Origin: Epiperipatus broadwayi
Taxonomy: Eukaryota; Onychophora; Udeonychophora; Euonychophora; Peripatidae
Direction: 5' to 3'
Length of the DNA stretch: 64,000 bases
NCBI GenBank assembly: GCA_028023455.1
Contig: JAQFVV010000182.1
Coordinates: 2,358,001-2,422,000 of the forward strand
Within the stretch, counting starts at the first letter, position 1. The number at the start of each line of letters is the position of its first letter. The position numbers and the translations under genes were made by a program. Below, one piece after another: positions 49,290 through 62,710 of this stretch. The notes below the pieces were generated by a model that was not told where the DNA came from, did no database searches, and saw only the letters and a program-made list of their open reading frames with translations.

Positions 49290-49940
49290 GTGGCCGTGAT
49301 AGCCACTATATTTTATTCCAAGGCCATCTCATGCACATCATACATAATGTATAAAATACCTCATGTTTTATTGATAAACTTTGATAACAATAGAATACCT
49401 ATTATTTATTGAATTGGAAGTATATAGCACTTTTCAGCACACACACGTTTTTTTATACATGTAATATAAATTAAGATTATAAAGAAATTAAAAAATAACA
49501 CAGTCTTCTATTTTAAAAATAGCCCATTAATTTCAAAATATCTACAATTCATGCACAAACTTCTTTATAAATCTTATAGTCGAAACATTGTAGTATATTA
49601 TAATAGTTCATATTATAATAAATCAAGATTTATAAAGAAGTTTGTGCATGGATTGTATATATTTTAAGATTATAAACAATTTTTTTTTTAAAAATGTAGT
49701 TATTAATAATAAGTTGAGGGGCACATTTTCATATATTTTACTGCTTTATTAACTCATTATTTTTTAAATAAAATGAATATCGAGATATCAACATTCATTG
49801 CAATTAAACACATTTTGGGTGATATCATTTTTTTTTTCAGTAAAACTTTTTCTATACAAATGTAATAGCAGTCTTGTTTTCAGCAGACTACATCATCTCT
49901 AGTTGTTTTGATCTTTTTAAATCTGTATTGACTTTAAGAG
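49290..49940 (+). repeat. dispersed repeat, copy 1 (pair with 62110-62710)
   Basis: Shared words in the same order as the right copy: ATATTTTATTCCAA, ATAAATTAAGATTATA, AATGTAGTTATTAATAATAA, GCAATTAAACAC, and the TTAACAGCAG/TTTTCAGCAG area before GTTTTGAT / GTTTTAAT. It holds an extra hairpin (49537-49663) that the right copy lacks. Non-coding; family unknown. Confidence 0.65.
49537..49663. mobile_element. hairpin insert, 39-bp arms
   Basis: The left arm 49537-49575 and right arm 49625-49663 are reverse complements apart from two mismatches; the core word is ATGCACAAACTTCTTTATAA. A 49-base AT-rich loop separates them. The homologous repeat at 62110-62710 lacks it (its flanking words are AAGATTATA and AATGTAGTTATT), so it entered after the two copies separated. 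It fits a very small MITE; a microRNA-type precursor is possible but unsupported. Confidence 0.65.
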
Positions 49941-51835
49941 TGTTCTTAAATTTCATAAAACTTTTTAACATTATTCATAGAAAACATATTATGCAAAATA
50001 TTATACATTAAATTTGGAAAAGATAATAAAGGAAGAATAAAATATATGTTCTTTCAATGTAAACCAAAGTAATTTTATTAAGAAACATGTTAGTGCATGA
50101 CATTCCCATTTGGAGAAATGGCTGCAGTCAAATCATAAATTTTATTAAATGTACAAATTTTAATGGTTTTTTTTTTTTAAAAAAGAAAAGAAAATCTGAT
50201 CGCATTTGGCACTTTGAGATGGAAAAATGGCTACTGATATACATAAAATATATTACATTTACAAATTTTACTCTTTTTTTTTTAGTTTTTTTTTTTGGAT
50301 AGGATATAATTGAACCAGTGAATAGTGATATAGCATAATTTGCATCTGTACTGTATTCGCCTTCTCCATTGATTATTATAAATATTTGCTGTAAAATAGC
50401 AGTTGTACATTTATGTTGTTAACTTATAAATGTAAACTCTATTGTCTTGAAATTTTTTGTAAATTATATTTAAAAGAATTGTGATTTTATAATCATCATT
50501 GTACTTTTATTGATTGTAACAATAATAATCAACATTTGATGTACTTATGATTAATCTGTTCTAGGAATTTTAGGAGCTTTTATAAAAATTTATAATGATA
50601 TTGTAAAAATACAATTCAATAAATGTAATATTAGTGAACCATGAAATTAGCAAAAATTATTAGTAATTTAAAATATATATTTTTTTAATATACACATTTA
50701 GAATTGTGATAGGTTGATTAATCTTTAGAAATGTACTGATACTTGATATTTATGATATGAATGTTTTATTTTTACATTTTAATTTTTCTGAATGAAATTT
50801 TCATTATTATTGTGCATACTTACACTTCTTCATAAAGTGAACAATTAATATGTCAACTTGTGTGATTGTAATATATGTACCTAAAAAAATATTTAGTTTT
50901 TTTTTTTTTTACAAAAGAAAAAAAAATAGTTATAATTTTCTTAATATTTATTAAATTTTTGAACTCGAAATTTTTATGTTTTTAATGATATTCAGGGCAT
51001 TTTTCTTATTATAAATGTATAAAATGAATTACCTTAACATATCTTGTGACTTTTGAAATTATTTAATTTGAAACTTTTTCAAGCCAAAAAATGGCATTAA
51101 TTCATTTTATATTTTATGTCAGTTAAAAATTTATGTTGCATTATTACTTATTTATGATGGTCTTAACAATAAATTAAATATTAGCCATCACCATTATATT
51201 ATTGATTAATACATACATGATTTATTTTAAAAATTAAAATCCAGTGTAATTTTTATTATAGCTAACAATCTTAAGTTTTGTATATGTGTGTATTATGTAT
51301 ACATACATTCACAACTTGCAGCCTTTATTGTTATAAATATATCTTTAGATTTAGTATTAAACTTACTTTTACATACTTATTACATTTTTAATTTCAATTT
51401 TTATTTTAATTTATTAGTTAATTTTTTTTATAAATCTTATATTTGTGTGTACATCTATCAGTAGTGAATCTTATTGGATCAGTTTGAATTGGAGGTATGC
51501 AAGAATAATCCTTATATTAATAGATTTATATAATGACATATGTTATTTTTTATTTGAAATTGTCAAGCAAGTAATGAATTTTGTATTATATTTCTAAGCA
51601 GGATTTTCTTTTAAGGATTATAATTGTCATGTGATTTTTATTTTTTTTTTTTAAAAAAAAAAAAATTTTATTTTTTATTATATCATAATAACATTTGTCT
51701 TTGAAGAAGATATTTTAAGGCAATTATAAAATCTTTTTCCTTATTTGGGATAGGGATGCTAAAAAAATCACATGGCTATTATTAATCTTAAGAGTAATTA
51801 ATATGTGTTACTATTATAGCAATACAAATACACCT
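49941..51835. other. AT-rich DNA with a degenerate two-unit repeat
   Basis: Between about 50108 and 50290 a unit of roughly 110 bp (GGAGAAATGGCTGC...ACAAATTTTA and GATGGAAAAATGGCTACTG...ACAAATTTTA) occurs twice with many differences. The rest is anonymous. Confidence 0.5.
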
Positions 51836-52899
51836 AAATCTCACTCAGCGATATTTCACAATAGCGATCATCATCAATTTGTACCCATTACTTCGATTTA
51901 CAATTGATATTCACTATAATGATCAGAAAAAATTTTGTAAAAATTTTTTTGGGGCAGCCATCTTGAATTTTGCATCACTGATAACGTCAGAGAATAGGTA
52001 TTTTAAAGTCATTTCACCCAAAAGCAAAAGTACATTATGGTAATACATATACACATACAATATTTTATTCATAAAACACAATGTTAGTGCTGCATTCAGT
52101 ATTTTGATTATAGAATGTCTAAACTTAAAATATATATAATTAATGAATCTATAATACTATATACTGTAGTATTTTATTTTTGTAAATCTTAACAATTGTC
52201 AAACATTAATTTGTCCATAATGTTGTTTTCAAATGTAATTAATAATGATATCAGCACAAATAATATTAAACAACTTGTATGAAAATAAATACTATATACA
52301 GTATTTTCTTTATTTTAATACCAGTAAAATGCTAACCAATTTATAAAGCCATAGACTCAACTTGTTTACCACAGAATACTATTTTTTTTCTTTCTGTTTT
52401 ATTTTAATACGTATTTATTTTCATATAAGTTGTTTAACCCAGCAATGCTATGGGGAATCAAAATAAGTAATTTAACTTAATAATTAAGCCAGAATAATTA
52501 AAAATATACATAGGTAATATGACTTCGGAGATATATTCAATTACAAGAGAGTGTAATTTTTTAGCTTTAGGAACCAACCAATTTTTTTTCCATAGACCCC
52601 CATTATTTATATGTATCCTGTATATGATATTCTTGCTTAACAATGAGTTTTGGAGGACCAATTGCCATCGCTAAGGGGGGGGGAATAAAGGTATAGTCAC
52701 AAATAAGACGCAAGAATTCAATTTCTTTTAAACTGTTCCAAATTGCAGCATCACACCTCTTACATTTCAGCATTTCTGACATTTTTCTTTGTCTCACACA
52801 TCACCGTAAAATATATGATAAAATGATTTTTTTTCTTCAGAAAATAATAAATTTGACTTCATTTGATAGATATTTTTGTCTACTACTGAAATAAATTTT
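51836..52899. other. possible transposon left end and anonymous DNA
   Basis: CACCTAAATCTCACTCAGCG at about 51830 followed by ATTTCACAATAGCGAT has the look of a Tigger-type terminus, but no matching right end was found, so no element is called. A G9 run lies at 52675-52683. Short minus-strand frames (52458-52797) match nothing known. Confidence 0.35.
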
Positions 52900-53310
52900 A
52901 AATGTTCACAGTTTGTTTCTGTAAATATTAAAAAAATGAGACCATAATCAAAACAAAGACGTTACACGTCATTTCTAGAAAGATTATTTTCAGTTTATAA
53001 AATCAACGAAATATTTTTTAATTTTTATTATTTTTAAATATTTGAAACATATAATTATTTATTTCTCTTATATCTAACGAATTATGCTTTAAATATTTAA
53101 TTTTTTTGAATATTTATTGCAAAATTACGATATTTTCTTTACTCGTAAATAAAGTAGATTGTTTATGTCATAGCTTGTCTTCTAATTTGCTTCAGGCCAT
53201 ATTTATATTAGCTGCTAATATAAGGTTATATTTTTGAAAATAAAGTATTTCAAGTCAAAATAAGTTATTAATAATTTATATTTCTTAATATCTAATAAAT
53301 ATAGTGCAAC
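52900..53310. repeat. block shared with the interior of Tigger-like copy 3
   Basis: About 410 bases align with 43625-44040 in the same order: TATTAAAAAAATGAGA, AGAAAGATTATTTTCAGTTT, TTTTTTTGAATATTTATTGC, GCTTCAGGCCATATT, TAGCTGCTAATATAA and AAATAAGTTATTAATAATTT. No Tigger termini are seen directly beside it, so it is either a truncated relative or an independent repeat that is nested in copy 3. Confidence 0.7.
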
Positions 53311-53369
53311 TTATTTAAAAAAAAAAAAAAAGGTAATAAATTTTCAAATAAACATGTTTTTGCATCATT

Positions 53370-53600
53370 GGAAACTGCAACATCGTAAAACGCCAAACGT
53401 TTTACAGCCACGGCAAGAGACAATGGCTGAACATGTCAGGGCGGGGCTTATGTCTATTGTAAGAGCGGCCTTTTAGTGTGGAATTTTTGGGAAAAAAATT
53501 ATTCTACTAAAATATACCGTTTTACACGCATTTTAATGTATAATACTTACAAAAAAATTCCCTAGGGGGCGGATTAGCCAAAAGATGAAATAATTCGGTT
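53370..53600. other. GC-richer block with a perfect hairpin
   Basis: GTAAAACG (53385-53392) and CGTTTTAC (53398-53405) form a stem around CCAAA. GGGCGGGGCTTATG and CCTAGGGGGCGGATTAGCCA follow within 180 bases. GGCGGATTAGCCAAAAGATG at its right edge resembles the right end of element A (GCGGCATC...TAGCTAAAAGATG), so a relative of that family may end here, but the left end is not found. Confidence 0.35.
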
Positions 53601-56480
53601 CAACTGGTTGTAAAGTTAAGTTTAATATTGAAATCTTTACAAGATAAAATGAAAAATAGTGTATATTATATATAAATGTCAGCATGCCCTAACATTTTCA
53701 TTATTTACTTCTGATATATAACTAAACAATGTTATATGATAAAATATGTATATTGATTTATCTAAAATATAAAAATTATCAGCATCAAAATATTTAAATA
53801 AATTTTTGTTGATTTTTAAAACCCATAGTAGCATTACTCACTTGGTATATTTTTTTAGAAAATTTCATGCCGCACAAAATAGGCTTAATAAACACTTGCA
53901 AATTTTCATTGATAAAATGCACAAAACATTATAATAATATTTTTTAGATAAACTGTTATTGATTATTACATGTTTATTGTGCATAAAAAATATAATTTTT
54001 TTTTTGCATATTAAAATGATTATCATAATTAGAAAGGATTTGAACTCAGACTTTTAAGCTCCCTACAGCTATTCATTCCTGATATACATGATCCACATAC
54101 ATGTGAAAAAGCATAGGTAATATACTTGTATTTAAATATTACATATTAAAAATGACTTAAATTGATATAGTATTTAAATATTTTTTTATCCAAATACTTT
54201 GATATAGAGATAAGAAGGAAGGCCAAGTATTGTTAGAGAGAAAGATGTATCTTAAAATTTTGTAAGTTATTTTTAAAAGTAATAGTATTAATAGTAGTTT
54301 TTAAAAATATACATATATCAATATATTTAATTCAAATTTATTAATTTAAAATTCCATTTGTTTAAAATAATTTATATACAATCATATATTTAGTTAATTC
54401 TTGCATTTGGATTTTATCTTGAAAATAAAATAGCTGCATAAATCAAATTTCTAATATTCTTAAAATGATTTTTACTCATTTTTTTGATTTCATTTATATT
54501 TGCAAATTATTACCAATGTTGAAAATATTTTCTTATATTCCACTAAAAAAAAGGACTAACTAATATGATGTATGCAATAGTGTGGTATTGCTGACACTGC
54601 AATATTTCAATATTCAATGTTTTTATTTGTACAAATTTGTATAAATTTTGTCCCAATATGTATGACAAAATTTTTGATGTGCTAAGAAATGGAATCATTG
54701 TGTCTGCTACATTTGTTTTAAATCCCTTTTAATATATAATATGATTAGGAGATAATAGACAAGATATATGCATATGACTATAATACATATTAATTTAAAA
54801 ATAGGACCATAATTAATTTTTCTAAAAGTTAAATATTGTACAATACTGCAGTTGGGTTTATTTTACTAATGATATAAATATTTAAATTTTTTTACGTATA
54901 AATCAAAATATAAACAAAAATCAACAACAACAAAAAAAAAAGTTACGGAAATAAATAGATAAAAAAATTATTATTTAAAACTATTAAAAAAATTCAGTTT
55001 TAAAGACAATAATTAAAGGATCATGCTTGTCTCTTTTAATGTCTTATTATCATTAGCAATATTTTAAAAAAAGTAATACATATCACATTAAAAAAAAAAA
55101 AAAGAAAATTAATATTTTACTAGTTTTTTTTGTACTTGCAAAGGAAATTGATCTTGATAAAATGCAAGAGGTACATTTTGTAAATTTGAACACATTTCTT
55201 TTACAAATAGGAAAAAACCATATGTAGAGAATCTCATATATTGCAGTTGATTGCAGTAGCACATGACAATTGCAATGAGAACTAGAAAATTAAAATTTTG
55301 TTTTACAAATTTCTAATTTTTTTAAATTTTGTTTACTATTTTTTGCCAATAGTGGCTAGATGTGAATCAGTAGATATAGCAGCTCCATTATATTTCACTT
55401 TAGATTGTTCACAGAGATGTGCACTACTAAACCGGATCAAATATATTTTCTTTGAATCAATAACACTTAACATCATCATGTTCTTATCATTATGTGAATT
55501 TTATTTTGATATACTTGTTGTCAATCAACAAGCAGATAACGGAAAGCTTTCTGACATTATTTAACTGTTGAGTCAGACTTAAGCTCAAATGAATATTTGC
55601 ATGTTTTCCCAGATACTATTATCTATTGCAAACTATTCAAGAGAAATAAAGCATTGCGGTATTCTTAAAGGCATTTTTATTGATAAAATTTTGATAAAAG
55701 TAAGTTATTCCAAAATAATTTTGTCATCTGATTTAATTATATATTTTTAAAATTGCAAAATCTATTTTATTACATAGACTATCAATTTACTTAAATGCTT
55801 TTAATGTTCATATATAATTAGAACATTTTCAATTTAGTTTCAATTTGAAGTGAGTTAATGTATTTAATAGTTAATATTTATATTGTTAATCAGAATATTG
55901 CAATTTGTGAAATGGAAATAAATAGTATATCGTTTAAGTCATGATATTTTTAATACAACTTTAACAACAACAATTTTATTTATTGTACAGAATGTGCTAC
56001 ATCATATCAATATCTAATAATATATATTTTCAACTGCAAAGTTGTTTATAAGCAATACATGTTCTTAAAAACAACATTGCCCTCTAAAAATTTACTGTAT
56101 AAAATAACAAAGCCTTTTAGAAAAAAGGATTAGAGGATCCCATTATATATTGTATATAAATAAATAATAATAAAAAAACCTAATAAATTTAATGATATTA
56201 ACCTAAAACCTTTCATGCAACTTTTTATATTTTGGAAATAACTGTGTGAATTTAAATCCTTTAGATCAGCCAATATTATATGACAAAGATATACTCAAAT
56301 ACAATTTATTCAGCACACATAATAATAAATAATAAAAGTTGAATTGTTAAAAAATCGAGTTAAAATCTGAATGCTATGTGATCACATGTAACACACATAT
56401 TATTAACTGTACATGACATATAAAAAACATAAAATTTGCAATTCTATATTAAAAATGTATTTTCATTAATTTAAAAATTG
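53601..56480. other. AT-rich anonymous DNA
   Basis: No gene is recognised. One frame of 88 codons (55298-55564) starts with a hydrophobic, signal-peptide-like stretch, but that is expected of T-rich DNA and nothing else supports it. Confidence 0.55.
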
Positions 56481-57100
56481 GAACAGAAAAAATATAGTAC
56501 TTTTTAATATCAGATTTAGTTGATATTAAAAAAAAAGAAAATCATTTGGTGAATTTTCTATTTAATATCTTTTATAAAGAAAATAAACTAATTCTTAAGT
56601 TTTGTAAAATTTTCAATTGTATGTATAGTCCAGATACACAGAAATTACAATTTTTTTCTAAAAGTTTACTTTCAATAATAAAAAAGAAAATTCAGCACAA
56701 CTTTTAGTGCCTAATTTTTAACTCGTTTAAGTTATTAAAAAAGAAAATCATAATGATTTTTTTATCTGCGATACTTTGTTATAAAGGAATTAAACATGCT
56801 TAAACAGTACAACTATTTACCTAATTTGTAAGCAAATAAATTATAACTATACGCTAAAAATTTATTTTCAATAACAAAGATAAAATGCAGTGCAACTTCT
56901 AATGTCAAATTGTTAATCCATTAGCAAAGACAGTATCGAAATGGAAAACTATATAATCCAATTTTTTTAACTACAATACATTTTTATAAAGAAATTAAAC
57001 TTGCTCTTTAACTGCTTAAAGTATATATTGTAACTGAAGCAAAGGAATTATGATTTTATGCTAAAAGTTTATTTTTAACCAGAATTGTACACGGCCTATG
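56481..57100 (+). repeat. degenerate ~200-bp tandem array, 3-4 units
   Basis: TTATAAAG(A/G)AAxTAAAC recurs at about 56573, 56780 and 56984. CTAAAA(G/A)TTTA(C/T)TTT recurs at 56658, 56853 and 57061, giving spacings of 195-208. Each unit also has an AAAGAAAATCA or AACTTxTAxTG segment. A stray further copy of the first word is at about 57770. An old, decayed satellite-like array. Confidence 0.6.
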
Positions 57101-59207
57101 AAAAGGCCATCATTTTTGTAAGTTTTTTTAATTGGTTGCTTTAACAAGTTTCTATCATGCATGGTATTACTGTGGTCCATGAACTATGTGATATCAAACT
57201 TCAATTATATGCTAACCAAAACTAAATGTAAATGCAGTACTATAGCATCTATTTTTTTCTTATTAAATATCACATTTCAAATATTAATTTATGTACTGTA
57301 ATCACATTTTCTTTGTGATTTAAATACTATACCTAGTTAAAAGCACATGTACCTATTTTTTTCCGAGTATTTTTTTCTTTCTATGGAAAGGCCATTGTTT
57401 TTGTAATAGTTTTTTTTATTTGGTCGCTTTAACAATTTTTTTTGGTTTGCGGAATTACTTGCAAATGTACCTAACCTATGTATGGAAGGAATGAATTATT
57501 TTCTTTGCATAAAATGCTTTGTAAAAAAAATTATGGTTTATCTATGGCAGAACAAATAATTATTTTTTTCCCTGAAAAATATATCCTCTAACAAAAAGAA
57601 ATGGTTAACTTGAATATAACTTGACAGTGTTATGGCCAAACATTTAAGGGTTTTATATGTAAGATAGTAAATGAAAGAAATTCTATAAAACTGCACCTTC
57701 TGTCATTATTACATCCATCAAGATTAAAATTAAAAAGCATGTCACTTTAATACCTGTAATACATATTTATAAAGAAGTTAAACTATCCTTTAACTCATTG
57801 AAGATTGCAATTTTTACATATTAATTTCTATAAGCAAAAAATTCACAATTTTTTTTGTTAAAAATTAATTTTTTAAAAAAGTCGTAAAATATGTAATATC
57901 CATACAAGATTATATCAGCCTCTTGATATATAATGTGATCAAGCTATATTTATCTTTTACTCTTTTATGAGGCTTAGTTTATCCATAAGCTGTATGAATA
58001 TATAATTATTCACATTTCTGTATGTTAAAATGTCATATACATTATACACTATTTATTCTCAATTCTGTATGAAATATAAAGCCAAAAAACTTAGCAATTT
58101 TATGGTAATTGTTTGATTTAAGTTCTGAATACAGTATAATCAAATAACAATCTACACTATTTTTAAAACATGATGAATTAAAAAGTCACTGATAGCAAAA
58201 AAGAATTCCATCTTGAGCAATTTTTATTGCAACATTACAAGCAAATGGAAAATTTTGCTAATGTGGATTAATCAAAAGCAAATGGTAGGTAATTGTATCA
58301 ATCAGGCAATCATTTATGAAAATATGAAGCAAATGTTTGAAAATTATTTTTCTAAGTTTTTTAGTATTGAGTTTTTTTTCTTTAATTAAACTAGTTTGTC
58401 ACAAAATATAATGGATTCAGGAAATGAAATGGATTGCGTAACATTTTAAAGCCACAATAAGGCTGCTTTAGAACCACTGCTGAATATTATTTGCAAGAAA
58501 GTGAGAATTTTGAAATCAATGATTTGTGAATTTTTATTAAGATATATAAATTTGTATATATTTTAATTTTATGCTTTTAAAAGATGAATCTTAGTGCTTC
58601 CAAAACCCTTAACTATACAATATGTACAGCATTTAATTTAATACATATTTGTACAATTATATTTTTAATTTCTTGTGCTAAATAGTTGATTTGAATGGTA
58701 ACTTTGATTTATTACATTTGAAATGGATTATCTGAAATTATATCTAAAGGATTATATAGTGAATGGCTTTCTGGGACCACTTAATTCCTTATACAGATTC
58801 CACTTTAAGTAATGAATTATTTTATTTTTTATTAAATTAATTTTTTTAATAAAAAAACCGTAATAAAATTAAAGTTTTCTTAATACATTAATTTTTAAAA
58901 CATTTTCCATTTTACTAGTATTATTACAGATTTATATTTGAGCGACTGCATTTTTGAAAATTTATCAAATCCTAACTCACCTTCTGAAGCCAGATTTTTT
59001 AAAGACTAATGCTAGTCCATTTGTACTTTGAATAGTTTTTATTTTATTTCTTTAATCATATCAAAGTATGTAAACTTTTTCCAAAAAATAACTATCGAAA
59101 AAAAATTTTCAAAATTATGACATATTCTTAAAATTCGTGGAAAGAAATATCAGTTTTACCAATAATTTTTTGTCAGAACATCTAATAGAAATGTGTATAA
59201 ACTTTTA
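57101..59207. other. AT-rich DNA with a short dispersed duplication
   Basis: AAAAGGCCATCATTTTTGTA (about 57101) is echoed by GGAAAGGCCATTGTTTTTGT (about 57383), each followed by poly-T and TTGGTxGCTTTAACA. No gene is recognised. Confidence 0.5.
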
Positions 59208-59208
59208 C

Positions 59209-59251
<43 letters not shown>
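59208..59251. repeat. (TA)n(TG)n(TA)n microsatellite
   Basis: An uninterrupted run of GT dinucleotides from about 59219 is bordered on both sides by ATATAT. Confidence 0.95.
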
Positions 59252-59252
<1 letters not shown>

Positions 59253-59640
59253 AAATGGCCTCATGGATAATGTTGACTTATTTATCTGCCATGGCTCACA
59301 ACTTAGGGATACAAAATTTTTTCAAGGTTCTAGTAGTCTTTGGATTTTTTTAAAAAGATAGTCAACCTGTATAATCAAACTGTTAATTGTCTAATTATTG
59401 ATTAGAAATTAGCATTTAGTTATTCTTTGCTAGAGGACAAAACAATGATATATTTTCATCTTTAAACTTTTATCTAGTCTAGAAAAAGTTTTCTTCAGTC
59501 AATAATTAAAAAACAACTTTCATGAGATCATTGGTAATAAACTATCAAAAATAAATTGAAAAATACAAACATTATCTAATATAAACCATTAAGCATCACA
59601 TGATCACATTTCCTATACTAGCACATTAATTGTTGATAAA
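59252..59640. other. AT-rich anonymous DNA
   Basis: Nothing recognised between the microsatellite and the hairpin. Confidence 0.6.
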
Positions 59641-59749
59641 CAGAGCAAAACTCTCCATACAGTATTGCCACCTGTGCACAAGCCTTCTGGCATCCATTGA
59701 TTACTCTGTTTAGCACAGGTGGCAATAATGTATGGAGAGTTTTGCTCTG
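59641..59749. mobile_element. hairpin, 37-bp arms with one mismatch
   Basis: The left arm 59641-59677 begins CAGAGCAAAACTCTCCATAC; the right arm 59713-59749 is its reverse complement with a single mismatch (G versus T). A 35-base loop lies between. The stem (ATTGCCACCTGTGC core) is less AT-rich than its surroundings. The CAG...CTG ends suggest a tiny hAT-type MITE, but the immediate flanks show no clear 8-bp duplication. The length and near-perfect stem also fit a small-RNA precursor if transcribed. Confidence 0.7.
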
Positions 59750-62109
59750 ATTATCTAATATAATTTATGCATCTTTTTTTTTTTTAATATTTAATATCTT
59801 CATAAAATAAAATTGTAAAGTAACATGATTTTTTCTTATAAACAACATCATTATTGCAAAACAAAACAAAAAAAAAGATTTATTCATTATGTAATTAAAA
59901 TTTTTTTTTATTCATTTACAGTAATAAATAAACTTGTCACAAATAAATTGAAAATGTGTATTATACATTGCATTAATTCAAGTTTGTCAAACTGGTGCCT
60001 ATGGCCTCATGCAATCCACAAAAGTTTTTTTTGTCTTATGGTATCTTAAAGAAAATTAGTAAAAGTAGGATAGTTGCATTTTATAATAAAATAAAAATTT
60101 AAATTTAGCATGCAACATCTATAATTAAAATATGAATGCAATGATTGTTATAATGCAATTGCATGCTTTCATTATTAATTTATAGTGCCAGTGAATAATG
60201 TACGGAAAAAATGGAATTTTATTGGTTAGCTGCTATTCATATGACCAAAGTGATCATAGAGATTGATAATTGTCTGTTTCAATCAATCAGTGATCCCTGA
60301 AAGATTATGTCAGTACACTAAACACAACCTAATAACACAAGCAATGTAATTTAGTTGTGTGGGAATGCCATCTTCTATTATTTTTTTAATTAATAACAGA
60401 ATCATTTAGTGTCTTTAATTCTAATCCATAAGTTTAGTTTTGATAATATAAGTAATACATTTTTATAAAACAGTTGTGAGAAAATTCCAAGAAAAATGTA
60501 AATTGAATAATTTTTACCTTATAATAAAAAACAAAATGGTGTGCATAATTTATAGCAAAACAGTTAGTGCCCCCTAATAATGTAATATAGAAAGACAGTA
60601 TAATGAAACTCGCAAGGAATGATATTTGGAGCATAAAATGAGAAAACTGAAAAAATATGAAGAATTCACTTCAAAATGAAAAACATGGAGTAGCAATAAA
60701 TCTACTGTTTTCCAAAATGATTTCAAAGAAAAATCTCAAGAAGCATATTTTAATAGTATACAATTATTTGTCAAAAATGTCTGCAAATAAAAAATGTTAC
60801 GGAAACGTGAATAATTTTCATGAATGATGAGTAACAGAACATTACACAGATTAAAATTAATTGATGTTAATCTTTCTGTCATAGTGGTTATATGCTCTTA
60901 ATTATTGCTTCTAAATTTTGTTTAACAATAAAGTTTTAAGTGTTGGAGAAAAAATAAAATAATACAATTAAATTATTTAAAATTTATTATTTTATAGATT
61001 TTATGAATCTAATAAAAATAAATTACAGTAAAAAATGGTCATAGTATTGTTTTATATATCTTATAATGACTTATTATAAATTAAATTGTCATTATTAATT
61101 TTCTAGTTTCTTTATATTCATTCTTCCATTTTTTTTTTTGATTTTAATTAGTGTAACCTTTTCTAGTAGAACATTTTTTTGCCTCCCACTTATGATACAA
61201 TTTTATGGAAAATGGCTTCCAGTTCAATTGGGCTTGATAATCCAGCATTAAATTTTTTAATCTAATTTTTATTTAATTAGACTGCATTTTCATAATTACT
61301 ATATATTTTTCCTATAAACAAAATGGCTTCCATATTAGATAAATTGTGACATTTCAGATCACGGTAAAAAAAAATATATATATATATTTTTTCTTATAGA
61401 TAATGGAAAATAAAATATAGATCAGATAATGTATAAAATGTACTAGAAATATATTAGAAAATATATACTATGTTAATTTAAATTTCCAGTTTTTACTTTG
61501 CTTTCATTTAATCTAATAAGTCTTTATTCAACAGGGTGATGGTTCTCAATATGATTTGATTGTAATTATTAACAAAAAAAATTTTACCCCAAAAAATGAA
61601 AGCAGAGCAACTGTATTCTACATATTAATAAAAACTTTTTTATGAACTATATTTATGGTCAGATTGCATTTATTCATTACCATTACTTCTTTTTGTAAAA
61701 ATCAGAAAAGTTTCTGGCATTTTATGAATCTGTTGGAATGAGGTAACAACCTTTTTATTGCAGAGAAATGTTATAATTGCTTAATATATGAGATTGTTAA
61801 TTTACAGATGTTTTGGTGAATCAATTATTCTCATAGTTTGAAATATAGATTTAACTTAAAATGTTTTTTTGTTGTTGTTGTTATATTTGATTCAATTTAC
61901 ACAATATTCTAAGCTATCTTTTTCAGAGTATCTATCTATCTTCACATCTTTGAAATTAAAGAACTTAAAATTTTTTCATTGAATGCCAATATTCTTCCAG
62001 AGTTGTTCATATTTACACTGTTAATATATTTAAGTTCAATTATTTTAAAAAATTTGATTTAACTACTTCTTTTGATTAAAATTCTGCAGAGATTTTTCAA
62101 TAGAGTGTA
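59750..62109. other. AT-rich anonymous DNA
   Basis: No gene, RNA or element ends recognised. Frames of about 66-74 codons (59825-60049 plus; 60434-60634 minus) look random. Confidence 0.6.
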
Positions 62110-62710
62110 GTTTTTGATATCTGTTATATTTTATTCCAAACTCTCCTCGCATACATAGTATATCATGTATAAATAATAACTCAGATTTTGCAGGTATGCC
62201 TTGATTACAATATGTATTATTTACTGCATTGTAAGTATACACTATATTTCAACACACACACACATATATATATATAACAATGCTTTTTATGTGAATAGTA
62301 TGCATATATAAATTAAGATTATAGTACAAAAATATAACATTTTAAAGAAATGTAGTTATTAATAATAAATTGAGTGAGCACATTTATATTTATTGTAATT
62401 GTTCATTCTTTGACATTCTCTCAAAAAATAAAAATAATTAGAAACTTACAGTTCTGTATCTATATTTTTTATTTTTAAATAAAATAAATAGCAAAGTGTT
62501 AAAATTGAATCTTTTCATGGCATTGATGTATTAGAAAAATCCAGTTTTAATGCAATTAAACACTTATTCTGGATGATATACTTCAATAATTTTTTCCCTC
62601 TATGGAAAATAATAGTAATATTATGAGCAGCAGTCATGTTAACAGCAGTCATAGTATCCCCAGCTGTTTTAATGTTTTTAATATTGATTTCAGAATCTGT
62701 ACAATCAATC
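62110..62710 (+). repeat. dispersed repeat, copy 2 (pair with 49290-49940)
   Basis: Collinear with the left copy (TATTTTATTCCAA, ATAAATTAAGATTATAGT, AAATGTAGTTATTAATAATA, GCAATTAAACAC), without the hairpin insert. A CA/TA microsatellite lies at about 62252-62277 inside it, where the left copy has a shorter CA run. Confidence 0.65.

Noticed and set aside
52458-52797. two overlapping minus-strand frames of 64-67 codons
   Set aside because: No recognisable domain, and the G9 run inside makes the frames fragile.
51836-53330. fourth Tigger-like element
   Set aside because: A terminus-like start and an internal block shared with copy 3 are present, but no matching right terminus or TA duplication could be found.
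55298-55564. 88-codon frame with a signal-peptide-like start
   Set aside because: Hydrophobic starts arise easily in T-rich DNA, and no family features or exon signals are seen.
59137-59361. 74-codon frame across the GT microsatellite
   Set aside because: Its core is the VCVCVCV translation of the GT repeat.
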